Source: Acanthaster planci (Eukaryota > Echinodermata > Asteroidea > Valvatida > Acanthasteridae). Taken from it: DNA of 64,000 bases. Below are positions 12,099 through 23,800 of this stretch, in pieces. The notes beneath the pieces are model-generated. The model was not told the DNA's origin and did no database searches. It was given only the letters and a program-made list of their open reading frames with translations. Each line of letters starts with the position of its first letter. Position 1 is the stretch's first letter. The DNA lies in contig NW_019091476.1 of assembly GCF_001949145.1 (NCBI RefSeq), forward strand, positions 352,331-416,330, given 5' to 3'. A program made the translations under genes and the position numbers.

Positions 12099-13288
12099 CT
12101 GCAGAAAAAAAAATCACACAACTTGATCAAATATTCATTTCTGTCCCCAACAGACAAATACAGGAGATACCATCACAGGCTGTCCACAAAGTATGTACAT
12201 GTGCTGGTACGTATTCACAAAGGAGGAGTTCTTAACATTATGATTACCTTGTGTATGGAGGGGGGGTCCTAGGCAATGCATACATGTACATAAAGGGCCT
12301 ACCGGTACTTACATGTATAAAGCATCCAAAGTATGTACATTTCATTTCAATCATCCCCACCATTAACAGCATCTCTGGTCTGGTGAGTCAAAGAGCAATA
12401 TGGAAATTTATCTGGATTGGAAACTTAATTAAACATCAGTGGCAATGACACCCAATTGTCTGCAGTAAGTCAGTTGGGGTTTAACTTTTTAGTACCAGCT
12501 GATTTTAAAAGTAGGAGTTTTGTTGGCGAACGGTATGGGTCACTGCATTTAATTCACAGACCCCTGACACACAAATCTCCACCCGTTTAATGAGGTCTGG
12601 AATAGATTACATGGCAACCTTGTTTTCTCAAGCACAGATATCGGTAGTGCAGTCATTAGGAAGCTAGGCTACATGTACTGTCGTGTCTAGATATCAAATG
12701 GTTGTACAGGTTTGGATTCCTGCATTTTTTGGTCTGCTCCGAAATAGCTTCTACATCGAACAATCACTTGACTTTCCAGCCCATACCACGTGAACTGGTT
12801 TTACTTCAAGTATTCCCACCTGCGGCATCCTACCTTATAGTACAACATTTGGGCACTGTCATCACCTTCAATATTTCTGCATGCATTTGCTACTGTAATT
12901 ATTTGGACAGTCCATCTATCAATATAAATGACAATGTTGGCAGTAACAAGGGTGCGTCCAAAACCCCAAAATGGATTTAAGACCTCAAGTGCATCTCGTG
13001 TACATCTCCCAAGGTTAATGTTCGACTCTGACATCGTTATGCCTTATGCCCCGACTATAGCATCTGGGTCAACTACAGTTGGGACAATGCTAGAGTCAGG
13101 ACGTAACAAGATTACCAACAGGCCCAAAAAGCTGTTCTCATAGTGCACCCATGGATGTTTTTTTCCCTTCCCCAACTGTCAATCTTCCGTCTGGATTTAT
13201 TGTCTAAACTTGGTCACATTGTTCATACTGTAGGAGGGTAGGATGTGGATTCTGGTTACTCACCAACATTCTTCTTACATACATGTAC

Positions 13289-13430
13289 CAGTGGAACACT
13301 GTTATAACAAGGTCCTTGGGACTTCACAAATTTAAAGTAGTTACCATGCAAAACAAAGAAAATCAAAGACTTGGGACCTCAAACTGTCCTTGTTATAAAT
13401 GTGACCTTGTATTAACAGTGGTCTTATCTG
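13289..13430. mobile_element. MITE with CAGTGGAACACTGTTATAAC-type terminal inverted repeats
   Basis: The left end reads CAGTGGAACACTGTTATAAC followed by AAGGTC. The right end on the minus strand reads CAGATAAGACCACTGTTAAT followed by ACAAGGTC. An internal TTGTTATAA repeat is close to the right end. The 142 bp length and 5'-CAG ends with CTGTTATAAC motifs resemble pogo/Tigger-type non-autonomous elements. The expected TA target duplication is not clean, so superfamily assignment is tentative. Confidence 0.5.
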
Positions 13431-14198
13431 TGTTTGAATGTCCCTTGTAATCAGTAGAACCCAGTGGGAATTTTTTTACATATTAAACACAAGCAGATTA
13501 GTCTCCACAAATCAAACAATCCTTATTCTGAATAAAAACCACCTTTTCCCATTTGGTCATGGCCTGGCAGTAGTACTTACACGTAGCAGTGGCCAAGCAC
13601 CTCTCTCACCAAATCTGAGACAGTGAAAAATTAACTTCATACTTTTTGCAAAGCATGCAAGATTGCATAGCTGCATCTTTCTCTCTCTCATTCTCCTGAT
13701 CACAATCGTGTTTTTAACTACTAAGAAAGCATCTACCGATGGTCAAAACATAACCTTGGCAACCACGGCACTCTGTGTCTAAACAACCTAACAATTGTCA
13801 AGAGTTTGAAAATAGACCCCAAAAGCGGCCACTTTGGGATTAGTTTGGACATGTGTTATAAAGTAATGAGCCATAAGAATAAATTGAAGTCCACCCGAAA
13901 AATGGAATTTAGAGTTTGGTCAAGTCCCCCCCCCCAAAAAAGAACGTTAACAAGGAAGTCAAGTTGGTGAACGGTGGGCACGGTGGGGTTGTTCGCCATT
14001 TGTCACGTAAACTGACGGCGAAAACGCCCGCAGCATGCACTATGCAGAAAATCATGCTGGTGTTCGAGATCTCTCCGGGAGATTTATGAAGATTTTTCCT
14101 TGATATGTTTTTCAAATCTGATCTTAAATATTCTGAAAAGGAGGAGCAAGAAAGTTACAACCGAATTGATAACATGAAGGTAAGAGTGGTCTTAACCC

Positions 14199-14268
14199 GA
14201 GGTACGAGTTATTCAAGGAACGAGTTGCCTGAGATATGAGTTGCCCAAGGTATGAGTTGACTCGATAG
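14199..14268. repeat. Short degenerate minisatellite (about 16-19 base unit)
   Basis: Four imperfect copies of a unit like ATGAGTTGCCCAAGGT follow one another: GGTACGAGTTATTCAAGG, then ACGAGTTGCCTGAGAT, ATGAGTTGCCCAAGGT and ATGAGTTGACTCGATAG. No coding potential was recognised. Confidence 0.6.
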
Positions 14269-14325
14269 CAAGTAAGAAGTGCAGGTAAAGTAAAGGATCG
14301 GAGTGCATAAATTAAATAGGGTGTC

Positions 14326-14403
14326 GGTCACTTTGCCCCATTTCCACCTCGCCCAATGCCACTTCGCTCCTAACCACTTCGCCCCATCTCCACTTCACCC
14401 ATT
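14326..14403 (+). repeat. Minisatellite of CACTTCGCCCCATTTC units
   Basis: About five degenerate units of 13-17 bases, with core CACTTCGCCCCATTTC or CACTTCGCTCCTAAC. The same motif occurs in the opposite orientation at 15331-15375, suggesting subterminal repeats of a mobile element. Confidence 0.6.
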
Positions 14404-15330
14404 GATTATCCTTCATTCTGTTTTTCAGTAACAGAGCTGCAGGCCTAGATGCAACTAGTAAAAACATCGACGTTTGAGTACCCAAATAACGATCGGAGAG
14501 CCCAACTTTCAGAGGCCAAAACAATGCTTCTGATTTCCTGAACGCCGGACCCGAATTTTTCGGCGGGACCCTAAAATTTTTATTGGCAAGTTACATGCAA
14601 CGCATTTTATGAACAACCCTATGGGAGAAGAAGTGTACCTGCAAAATCTTAATCTGTTTCCATTTTATTTCATACTCCAATTCAAGCCACCGTCTTCCAA
14701 CAAAGTGTTGCATTATTGATTTGGGACAAAGATATTTACAAACTTCGAAGTTTAAAGCTTGGCAGAGAAGGGAAATTCAGAGAATTCCTTCCAACAACAC
14801 CACTTTTTGTCATGAACCATGCTTTGACTAATTTGTGAATATTAATGTTCTAGTATTGTCCAATCAAAATTACGACTTGCAACTCATTCATCCAGCTTTG
14901 ACCAGTCACATTCATTCTCAGCCTGTAGAGTGACTGGTGCCCTTAAAAAAAGGCAATTATGGGTGATTTGTTCTTACAAATATTTGAAAATGTATTTTGT
15001 ATAATCTGATAATATGCATGCATCTGTGAGTTGATGAGTGGATACATCAGTTGTCATTACATTTACATAAAAAATACTTGGTGGAAAACTGTAACTTAAT
15101 TTTTGACTGGTTCACTTCCCCCATAGGGTTGCGCATAAAATGCATTGCTTGTTTGTCATCCACACGTATAGTGCATTGCAAACGTCAAAAAGGTTTAGTC
15201 ACCAAAATGGACAACGCAGTCAACATTAATTTAATGCCGTAGAGTTTTCAATAATAACTACATGTCTTTGTGGAACTGCCCTCTCGACCATTTTTTGAAG
15301 AGGCTTGTAACACACTCGAGCACGGACGAC

Positions 15331-15375
15331 AAAGTGGAAATGGGGTAAACTGGAAATGGGGCGATGTGGAAATGA
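15331..15375 (-). repeat. Minisatellite of GTGGAAATGGGGCGA units, inverse of the 14.3 kb array
   Basis: Three copies of GTGGAAATGGGGYRA-type sequence, the reverse complement of the unit at 14326-14403. The two inverted arrays may mark the ends of one roughly 1 kb non-autonomous element. Confidence 0.5.
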
Positions 15376-16736
15376 CTGTAAACTATTAATTAAATACAAA
15401 CAACCTACGCTAGGGTAGATCATGATTCATGGGCTAAATAATGCACCCATTAACATTAAGTTACTTTAGAGCAGACCAGTCCCTTACCTGCAAAAAAAGG
15501 ACGAACAGAAATATTCTTTTCGATAGGCAATATCGCGACACAAAGCACCTATCGATTAATGAGGTTTTTCACAGCCAGGTGGCATCTGACGATCACAATA
15601 TTGTACAGGGCATGAGGGCAACAATAAACGCAGAACTAGGACCATGTTGGAGCTCGGAGATCGAGAACGCCCGCATTTTTCGCAGAACGCCCTCAATAGG
15701 CAGCCATGAGCAGGTGTGAATGTAAATTACGGTAGCTGATCACTGTCAAGAACATTTTTATATTACAGCATTAAAGGTGGTGTACACTGTTGTTGTTTTT
15801 TTGGTCGTAATTTCACAAGATTGGCTGATTACGGTGTGTCATATTCCCTGCAACTTACATTCCACACACTTGTTTTATTATTGAGTCAATTGCTTTATGA
15901 AAAATCGAGAAAAATAGTGCGGCATTTTCAACGCTTAATAAATTGAAGGTCTTGTAGTTTATCTTACGTAAAATCTATGGATTATAGGGCGTTCGTAGTA
16001 CAAGCGAACATCGTTCGCGGAGTCAGGGTGGGAAACGAGCATGACAGGTTCTCATTCCCTCAAAAAAGGAGCAGTTTTCAACGGCTAGGAGTAATCAGTG
16101 TATAAGAAAAAGTTCATCCAGGAACACAGCAGTCGACTCGTGTACATGTACATGTACGTGTCCGTGACATCGAAACGAGTAGGCCTGTATGATGCACGTG
16201 CGCGCACGATCGTGTTTATAACGGCACTTTCATGGCGGTTCACACGTCTATGAAAGTCTAAAACACCACTCATAGTTGAGTCATTAATAATAATAAGTAA
16301 ACAAGAACTATGTCTTAAAACAAGGGAGGGGTGATCTTGAATTCGCAAAGTTTTCCGTTAAAGAAAACTTTCCTTAAACAAAATTCAACTTCACACGGAT
16401 CCAATTTATTTCTACTTTACACCTAACCGTCAGGTTTCTATAATTCTTGTTCACAGTGTTTGTGGCGAAAGAATGTCGGTATATTTTCAGCTACTTTTAG
16501 GTTTACCCGTTCATTAATGAAGACTCCCACAATATCTGCAAACACTATGTAATAAATTTGGCGCCTGTTACAGGAAGTGATATGCGAAGTGAAATTAGTC
16601 GGCGAGGTTCCGAGTTGCTCTAACGTTATGGGACAATTTTACCTGCCCCGTGTCCCCTCTAGGTCTACTTATCCTATCCGAGCAGAACAAAAGAGGGCGT
16701 GTTTGTAAATGAAATTGACGGACCTTTTGGTCAGTG

Positions 16737-16774
16737 AATTGATCTCCATTATGTAGACTGGATAGGACACCGCG
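16737..16774 (+). repeat. Dispersed repeat, copy A
   Basis: Contains ATTGATCTCCATTATGTAGA and ACTGGATAGGACACCGCG. The reverse complement of this block, with few differences, occurs at 18155-18196. Two copies 1.4 kb apart in opposite orientation indicate an interspersed repeat or the arms of a larger inverted structure. Confidence 0.5.
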
Positions 16775-17825
16775 CATTGTTTTTGCACAAAATGCGCGGC
16801 CAAACAATGGCGGCGCTTCAGGAGAGTTATGTGATGCAGTATGCTGTGCATTCCTGGTCAACATAACCTTTTTCTCAGGGAATGATGGCAAACCCCTCGG
16901 GCTCCCTCCCGAAAACAAGCCAAAAATAAACAGAAAATGCAAGCATATCATTTCCGGAAATAACTGACCATTTTCTTATTAACTAACCCACTCAAAGGCG
17001 ATAATGTTCCTGTGTTCGTGTGTGTTCGCTTTTAATACTTTTTAAAAAACCTATCGTGTACGGCCTTGCTTTAGCAATAGTTTCACTTTGGGTCGGTTCG
17101 ATCGTTATTTCCACCAGGACATGCAATAGGTTTGGTCAGTAAATATGATGTCCATAACTGTCCATGTGTTTTTCCGTCTGGTTTCGATGAACCAACACTG
17201 AAAATATCATCAATAAAATGATTTTAATATTACACACTCTCAGGAAAATTGTACTAAATAAAGTTCATTTATATTGAGTAAATTTTATTGAAAATCGACT
17301 TGACACGCGGCATACAGAAATGCGAGAATCTTTTCTGTGAGCACAAAGTAAGCGCAGCTTTAAATGAGCAACCAAACTAACTTAGTGCCATTTAAAACAG
17401 ACAATTATTAGCTTAATCAGCTTAAAAAGTTGAGTTGACAACCTGACTTAAAGATTTACATTTAACAACTACTTTCTGGCATAAAAAAAGTCAGTTTTAA
17501 CCGAGAACGAATAATTTTGTTATGTAGACAAAGTTTCTTTCATTGCGTTGACTTTGAATTCCCTTGTAACTTCATTCAACAGAAACGTCAGCACTCTGCT
17601 TCTCACTTCAGTTTCATCTCTGCCCCGAAGAAGAATTCTGTCACTCATATCACATCGTCTGTCACACTATTTGGGTTCAGTACGTCTTTAGATCCGACAA
17701 ACACAAACCATGGCTGTCTTGGAGATTTTTCCGGTAAAATCTTGGGAAAATAAACGGGGTAGTCATTCAGTTTTTTAAACCACTTTTTCCAATATGTAAC
17801 ATCTCAGACGGTCCAAACTTCGAAG

Positions 17826-17965
17826 TGAAGTGAAGTGAAGTTTCATATAGAAAGCCTGATAGGCTAGATGTATAGACTGTAGTAAATATCTTACCAGGCC
17901 TGTATAGGCTAAAAGCTAAGCATTATAGTACAACTTGAGAGGCTTTCTGAAACTACACCTCAACC
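17826..17965. repeat. Imperfect inverted repeat (MITE-like)
   Basis: The left arm GTGAAGTTTCATATAGAAAG then CCT pairs with the right arm, whose minus strand reads GTGTAGTTTCAGAAAGCCTC. The two are separated by about 90 bases. The left side begins with a short (GTGAA)n run. Probably a decayed foldback element. Confidence 0.35.
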
Positions 17966-18154
17966 ATTATTCTTTCCAAATTTATCTATTCCAAGTACAG
18001 TATTAAGTTTTTCTTCGAAATCTGACGACTGAAGCACAAAAACCTCAACCAGTTTCTGAAAAACCCCATTTGAAAGTAGGCCTACACGCAACGAAAATCG
18101 CAACGCTCGTTATTTACCCTCCTGAAAATATGCATACGCAGGACGCGTTTTGGA

Positions 18155-18196
18155 CGCGATGTCCTATCCAGTCTATTTTATAATGGAGATCAATGG
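18155..18196 (-). repeat. Dispersed repeat, copy B
   Basis: Reverse complement of the block at 16737-16774: CGCGATGTCCTATCCAGTC, then TAATGGAGATCAATGG. Copy B has AAAAT where copy A has GT in the middle. Confidence 0.5.
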
Positions 18197-19058
18197 TACC
18201 AACTCACCACATAGGCACACAAGTGTAATGTGCGTTCGACGTGGATCTCAGAACATGCAACGAAATTATTCCAGAATGGATGGTCTTTCCGTATACGCAG
18301 AACGCGTGCAACAAAATGGTTGCAACCATTTATCTTTCTTTTGATGATTGGGGCTGCACTTCAGCTCAGGGCGGATAGCAGAGACATATAAACACATGGA
18401 CCAACAGTCTTGCGCGTTAAACCGTGACTTTTAAAAGCGTGGGCAAGCAGACAAAACAGTATTTGTTTACGAGTTCTCTAACTTAAGACGCTCCCTTTTT
18501 TACTCTTTTGTACTGGTATCTCTTCTTTTCAAATGTTGCAACCACACTGTTTCGAATCTGCACTTGGTCGGAGGATTTTTTCTCACAATCAAAAAAGGGC
18601 TTCATGGATTTTTGGGCTGGAATTCTTCATCTGTGTGTAAATTCCCTGTACTACACCTCATAAATATTCATGAGCAAATTGGAGCGCGTCCACCTCGCGT
18701 CAGGGAAGTAGAAAATTTGATACGCGACCAAGTGACGTCATAGCGGGGAGTACTCGCTGCCGTGCGAGAGTTTTTTTCTGGTAGCATAAAAAAAAATCCC
18801 TCTGGAACCTGCCGCGTAAATATGTAGTTTGTGTCATGTAATCTTTACGGAACCAGTCTGGAGTTGTATCCTAATAACTATTCCAGTAAAGACCCCAAAC
18901 GTATAATAGCACCAGACTATTAAAGCCCTGTTTCTACGCACATCTGCACTCCACTATCATTACATGGAAATTTAGCAGCTGAGAAACAGCAGTGGCGTCT
19001 GTGAGTACAAGTAACGTGAGATTTCTGTTTGAATATTGATGAAGTGTAGTAAAACAAA

Positions 19059-19188
19059 TACAGCATGGTTTATTTCGGGGAAATAGTGGGAATTACTGGT
19101 CGATTTGTGTAGGTCAGTTTGACTACCTCCAGCTGACCTACACTTCGGAACCAGTAATTCCCACTACTTCCCCTCAAACCATGCTGTA
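19059..19188. mobile_element. Near-perfect 130 bp foldback element
   Basis: The left arm starts TACAGCATGGTTTATTTCGG and runs through AGTGGGAATTACTGGTCGAT to GTGTAGGTCAG. After a loop of about 15 bases the complementary arm CTGACCTACACTTCGGAACC leads through AGTAATTCCCACTACTTCCC to CCATGCTGTA. The arms are about 55-59 bases with few mismatches, so the whole unit could form a long hairpin. A MITE or solo foldback insertion is likely. Confidence 0.65.
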
Positions 19189-20581
19189 TAAAGCAATACT
19201 GAGGGGTGAATTTGCCCACTTTTTGGATTTAGTCGAGTGCCTTATCTAAGCTACGGTACCCCACCGTTGTTTCGAAAAGGAGCTGCCTGTCTATGTCTTT
19301 GTATGTCTGTGACTGATAATCTCTATGGTGTAGACAAGAGTAGGCCTACGCCGTAATGAACCATAAGCTGGACCAAGAGAGGGCGCAATTTTCTTCGCAA
19401 CGGAGGCTCCTTTGGTCGGAACTGCACTTCACTGGTTCACACAAACGAAATGCATGCGTTAAGGTCGTGCAGCTACCAGCAAAATGAACACTCCCGACCA
19501 AATATGGCTCTTTTCAACCGATGAAGTTATGCTTATACGCGTGAACTAAAAATATTAGGTTTGCGGCCGTAAAATTAGGGAGGTTGGGTGACTGGAAGCA
19601 GAACCGATATTTTTTATGCCTTTGTCACATTTAAGGGCTGGGTTCCCCCCTCTCTCTTTTTCTTATCTTTTTATTAATTAGCTAATTTTTTGGTGGGGAG
19701 GGGGGGCGTGCCCCCCATGTCCCCTGGATCTACCCCAGTAACGCCGTAAAATTAAGGTGTTCATAACGCCGTAATGGTGGAAATTCAGTGAACACATTAA
19801 AATATAATGGGGATTTCAACTTTGAAATGCATGAGATAATCCTATCGTGTGCCATTTCGCGTGTCCCACATAAATAGCAGTATATACTGCTTCCGTGAAC
19901 TGTCATTAAAATAGAACTAAATTATGATAAGCTGCTCACATGAAGGTAAGACGAATGAACGGGGAAAAATAAACAAATGCTGCTTTCAACCTCCATTTTG
20001 AATGACTGAAAACAACTGTACCCCTGTTTTTTACTTTGAAAGTTTGACTTCGGTTCGGGCAGCCAAAGCTCAGGTGCATGTAGAAGTCACGGGCACATCA
20101 CACACTTCGTAGAAATATAACGTCTCCGTTGCACATTGTTCTTTTGATGCAGATTTTCAGTTTTAGGCGTTTTTGAACTAAGTTTGAAAACCCCTTGATG
20201 ACCCCCCGTGGTCATTTCCTTCACGGAATATCTTGCGAAATAGCCCGCCCTCTGTTGCCAGTTATTTGCCAGATGCAGAGACCGTACCGTGACAAATCGT
20301 TGTGTCTGCAGTCACAGACTGTCAATCAATACACCAGTGTTTATCGTGAAAGGTTCAAGTTAATGTATAATTATTTGAATGAAAGTTATTTACGGTGATT
20401 ACTTCAACAGAAAGTACCCAGGGCCAATCCAAAGTCCCGAAGGCCTAGGCTACTGCCTCTAGCAATCAACTCCACAGGTACATGATCATGATGAAAAAAA
20501 GAAAAGAAACTGGCCAGATTTGATGCTATGAGTCGACCTATTTCTTCTCTGTGATTGCATTTTATTGCTTTATAGGTATTG

Positions 20582-20806
20582 TCACCGGTGATTCAGCGTA
20601 GCCAATAAGGTTGATTGATGGGTAACAGGTCCCAGCAACCCCGCGAACGCGTGGCGCGCAGCTCTTGGCACGGTGCGAGGGGCCAGTGTGACCAACGGAC
20701 GGCGTGGTAACTGGCTCATCCAAAGTGCAACGAAAAATAAACACAACACCAGCAGAAAACGACCCACGATGTTGACAAGTTGCCAACTACTCACCAATGT
20801 CTTCAT
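20582..20806 (-). CDS. Candidate first exon of a signal-anchor (type II-like) membrane protein
   Basis: A 74-codon minus-strand ORF starts at ATG 20806. It has a short polar N-terminus (MKTLVSSWQLVN), a hydrophobic segment at about residues 13-32 (VGRFLLVLCLFFVALWM), then an Arg/Pro-rich stretch (LPRRPLVTLAPRTVPRAARH). That is the layout of a signal anchor plus stem, as in Golgi glycosyltransferases and sulfotransferases. The region is more GC- and CpG-rich than its surroundings. A weak donor (CACCG|GTGACA) overlaps the stop. No catalytic exon was found downstream on the minus strand and no family is recognised, so this may be a chance ORF. Confidence 0.22.
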   Translation of the reverse strand: MKTLVSSWQLVNIVGRFLLVLCLFFVALWMSQLPRRPLVTLAPRTVPRAARHAFAGLLGPVTHQSTLLATLNHR

Positions 20807-23149
20807 CCTGGAAACTACATGGGTTTGGTTTAGTAGACGGAACTTAGTCTAGTTTTTGAGCAGTGTGCACTCAGTGACCAAAAGCTGAAAATGACACTTA
20901 GCCATATACGACTGATTCGACTAGGACAAGGTGGAAAGTAATATCGACTTCGCACCCGCCTGAAGTTATTATTTTGACAGTGCGAATTTTGCCCAGGCAG
21001 GACACTCGATTCTGGGTAATAAATCAGTGCGTTTTCATCATCGTCACTGCCGCCAAAACAACACAAAGCTGACATTGCCCGATAGCATCTGGAAACCCAT
21101 TCCCCCTTTTTCTCGTCAAATGAGAATTTCGAGGCCCCTGACCAGTGATTGCAATTCGAGGGCGATATATTACACTCATCAATCAGGGAATATGTTTTGA
21201 ATAAATAGCCGGACACGATTGTGACGAAGGCACACAGAGCGCGTCGAGGCTGATTCGCAAGACAATTACGTCAAGGTTCCGTAGCGCGAATGGCATCTAT
21301 AGCCGTTCAACGGGCAAGGACCTCTGTTTCCCCAGCGAGCTCGAAGCTTCTTTGCTGGTCAGGTCGCCATCCCTGAACTTGCAAACTCCAAACTCGATGA
21401 TGCATTTGCCAATAATTTCGTTGTCATACCCCCATTTTTACATTCTTAATTCAAATGGCAGTCAAACGAGGGCGGATCTCTGGGCAACAAAGTTCATACC
21501 TCTACTCCAAAAGGAAGCCGGATCCTCTCCCCTCTTTTTTGAGCGATAGCGAAAGGTAGATTTTTGGTCATTTCATTTCCCTGCCTTCACAAAAGCCAGT
21601 GAAAAGCCCCCAAGTGGAGCCTGACCCCCCTAGGAAGGCCGTAAACTATAAAATATCACAAATCTTTTGCCCTTTCCCCCCAAAGCCCCCCTATGGCTCT
21701 TAATCCACCCTTGCAGTAAAGGAACTATATTTTGTCAATGAGAAAACATTGGCAAAAGATGGTCAATCATTTGTGTCCGTGCAGTGTCAGCCCCGATGCA
21801 ATGGTGCTCTGCTGTTTTATCCGCTGTCGTGATCTGTTCTGTCATTATGGTTTATTGCTTTGTCGATAAAAGAATCAGACCCAAACCCGAAATTTCTAAT
21901 TGTGAAATCTCATGGGATAGATTATATTGCAAATTCGAAAAAAGAGCTTTTCCTTATGGAAATATGTGCACTTCATTATATAAATCCATTGGAAGAACTA
22001 CCTCATTGTAACTTGTAACTTCTCAATAGGTTCCATTCAACTTGAATCTTGCTTTTCCTGTAATAAGACCCGGGCGTGGTAAATCATTTGGTTGGTTGTT
22101 TTTAACCCACTTTACCTCTCAAGGAAATAACCAGACCTTTACAAATTAACCTCCGGTATCAATTTCGCACAAAAATCCCCTCTAAAATTAACACTATCCA
22201 CTTGGTACCTTTTATGGTCTCGCCTCCTCTGCAGTTTAGTCACTCTCGCCTCCTTTCTGTCAGCCTAGATCTTCAAAAATGAGATACAGGTTTTGTGTAC
22301 ATAACGTGATACTAGATGACTGGAGTAACAAAATCCGAACTTTACTGATAGTTGGGCGTAGTCGGACTGAAAACTCTCTGAAAGGTCAGGCTTGTTAACA
22401 GTCTGTTCCACATTGTCAGGAGACATTGCCGCTCAAACTGGCAAAATGACGCCCCGCCAAGTTCAGCTAGTGACTAGGCAACATTTGCATACACAGCAGT
22501 TTTCAAAATATTCTCGGAAGAATTGTGTAGGAAACCATGGAACATTTCAGACCAATTCTTGGTAAAAGTTGGTGTAATGCAGCTATTAAGTACGTGCGTC
22601 TGTCATAATTTCCTCCCTCGTTTTTAATGGCTAACGAACGTTTTGCACTTGTCTGTTGATCGGTTTTTCCGTCGGTCTTTTTTGTTAGTCTCAACGCATG
22701 GTAGGTTGATTAATGTCAGAAGAGTTACTTGACAATATCTTCCTTTTGTTTGTTTCTCCGTTTACGTTTTTGTTGCTGCCCATCCCTTGCTGAACTTGTA
22801 TAGATGTACTGTATACCTGTGACTTCATGTCTGACTATAGTCACGTACTTCAACCAGCGTTTTCGTCTTGCTTGTAACCTTGTCAGCATAACCTCCTAAC
22901 AAATCGATTTTGTTAACTTAATTTGATTTTTGTCAGGTGATTCCAAAGACTTGTCTGGTTTTTCTTTCCAATGATTTAAATTTACACACGGGCCTGTTTG
23001 TCATTTACAGACAAATCTTATAAAGTGTTCAAGTTATTATTAAAAATGCGAGGGTTCACTTCTTCGGCTCTATTTCATGTCACAATGATGGTGTTTATAC
23101 TTCTGGAATTCGATAAGCTCAGTGTTGAAACTCCACAGTGTAACTTTCA

Positions 23150-23800
23150 GGCAGAATAATAACGAGACAACAACAGACCGAGCTCCAACGATCATTAGAG
23201 TGTATTACGTTAAAGGCTGCTATGGAATGATTGATTCCTGACGGGACAGTGAGCGCACGCAAGCCCGCCACTGAGATTGAGAGGTTATGCAAATTAATGG
23301 CCATATTGATTTCAATAATTGGAAAATATTGTAGAAGTACGATGGCCTCGATAAGCGAGAGCCATTAAGATTGTCTCGTTTGTCTGCGGATCCTTGGAGG
23401 CAAGCCGAGAAATCACGGGGAGTAATCAGTGGCCATCGCATGAGTGGACTCGCCGTCATCCGTCTTTCCCCGGCGTGCTGATGAGACGAGGGGAACATGC
23501 AGCGGCTGGGGACGGACGGCGAGGCAGCATATTGCGTGGTGCTCGATTATTCCCGTAAAATACATCGAGATTAAACCAGAAATGTACTTTTCTTCATTAG
23601 AGGTTAATAAATGACACAGCAATGCCATGTGGGATTGCTGCCTCCGCAGTAGTTCTTAGAGAATCCGAATCTGAGCTGTATTTTATTGTGTATAGGTCCT
23701 TCACTCGAAAGTACAGGCGGACAATTATTTCTAAATATGATATATGACTCTGCCCTGCTGTGAGTAATGCTGTTTAAATTAAATAATGTCATGTTGTGTA
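23150..23800. promoter_or_regulatory. Candidate developmental enhancer block
   Basis: Contains an exact POU octamer ATGCAAAT (23287-23294) overlapping AATTAATGG, then TTGATTTCAATAATTGG, GATTAAAC and GGTTAATAAATGACA. The block is free of simple repeats and homopolymers, unlike its flanks. Motif density suggests a conserved regulatory element, but conservation cannot be measured here. Confidence 0.25.

Larger units (their letters stand above)
12099..20560. other. Intergenic/5' flank of the MAT2B-like gene, repeats only
   Basis: This stretch should contain the missing 5' exon and promoter of the MAT2B-like gene. A promoter-like ETS palindrome TTTCCGGAAAT lies near 16948, and CAATGGCGGCG lies near 16805. 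No exon could be tied to MAT2B. The rest is MITE-like repeats, minisatellites and AT-rich sequence, described separately. No gene product was recognised. Confidence 0.5.

Noticed and set aside
16806-16862. Short plus ORF beginning ATGGCGGCGCTTCAG in a promoter-like context
   Set aside because: Only 19 codons, no convincing donor, and it adjoins a dispersed repeat.
20830-21216. 128-codon minus ORF upstream of the signal-anchor candidate
   Set aside because: No hydrophobic or conserved pattern. More likely part of a GC-richer flank than a gene.
21784-22011. Plus ORF with an N-terminal hydrophobic segment
   Set aside because: Starts GTG/ATG without context, and the rest is AT-rich with no recognised family.
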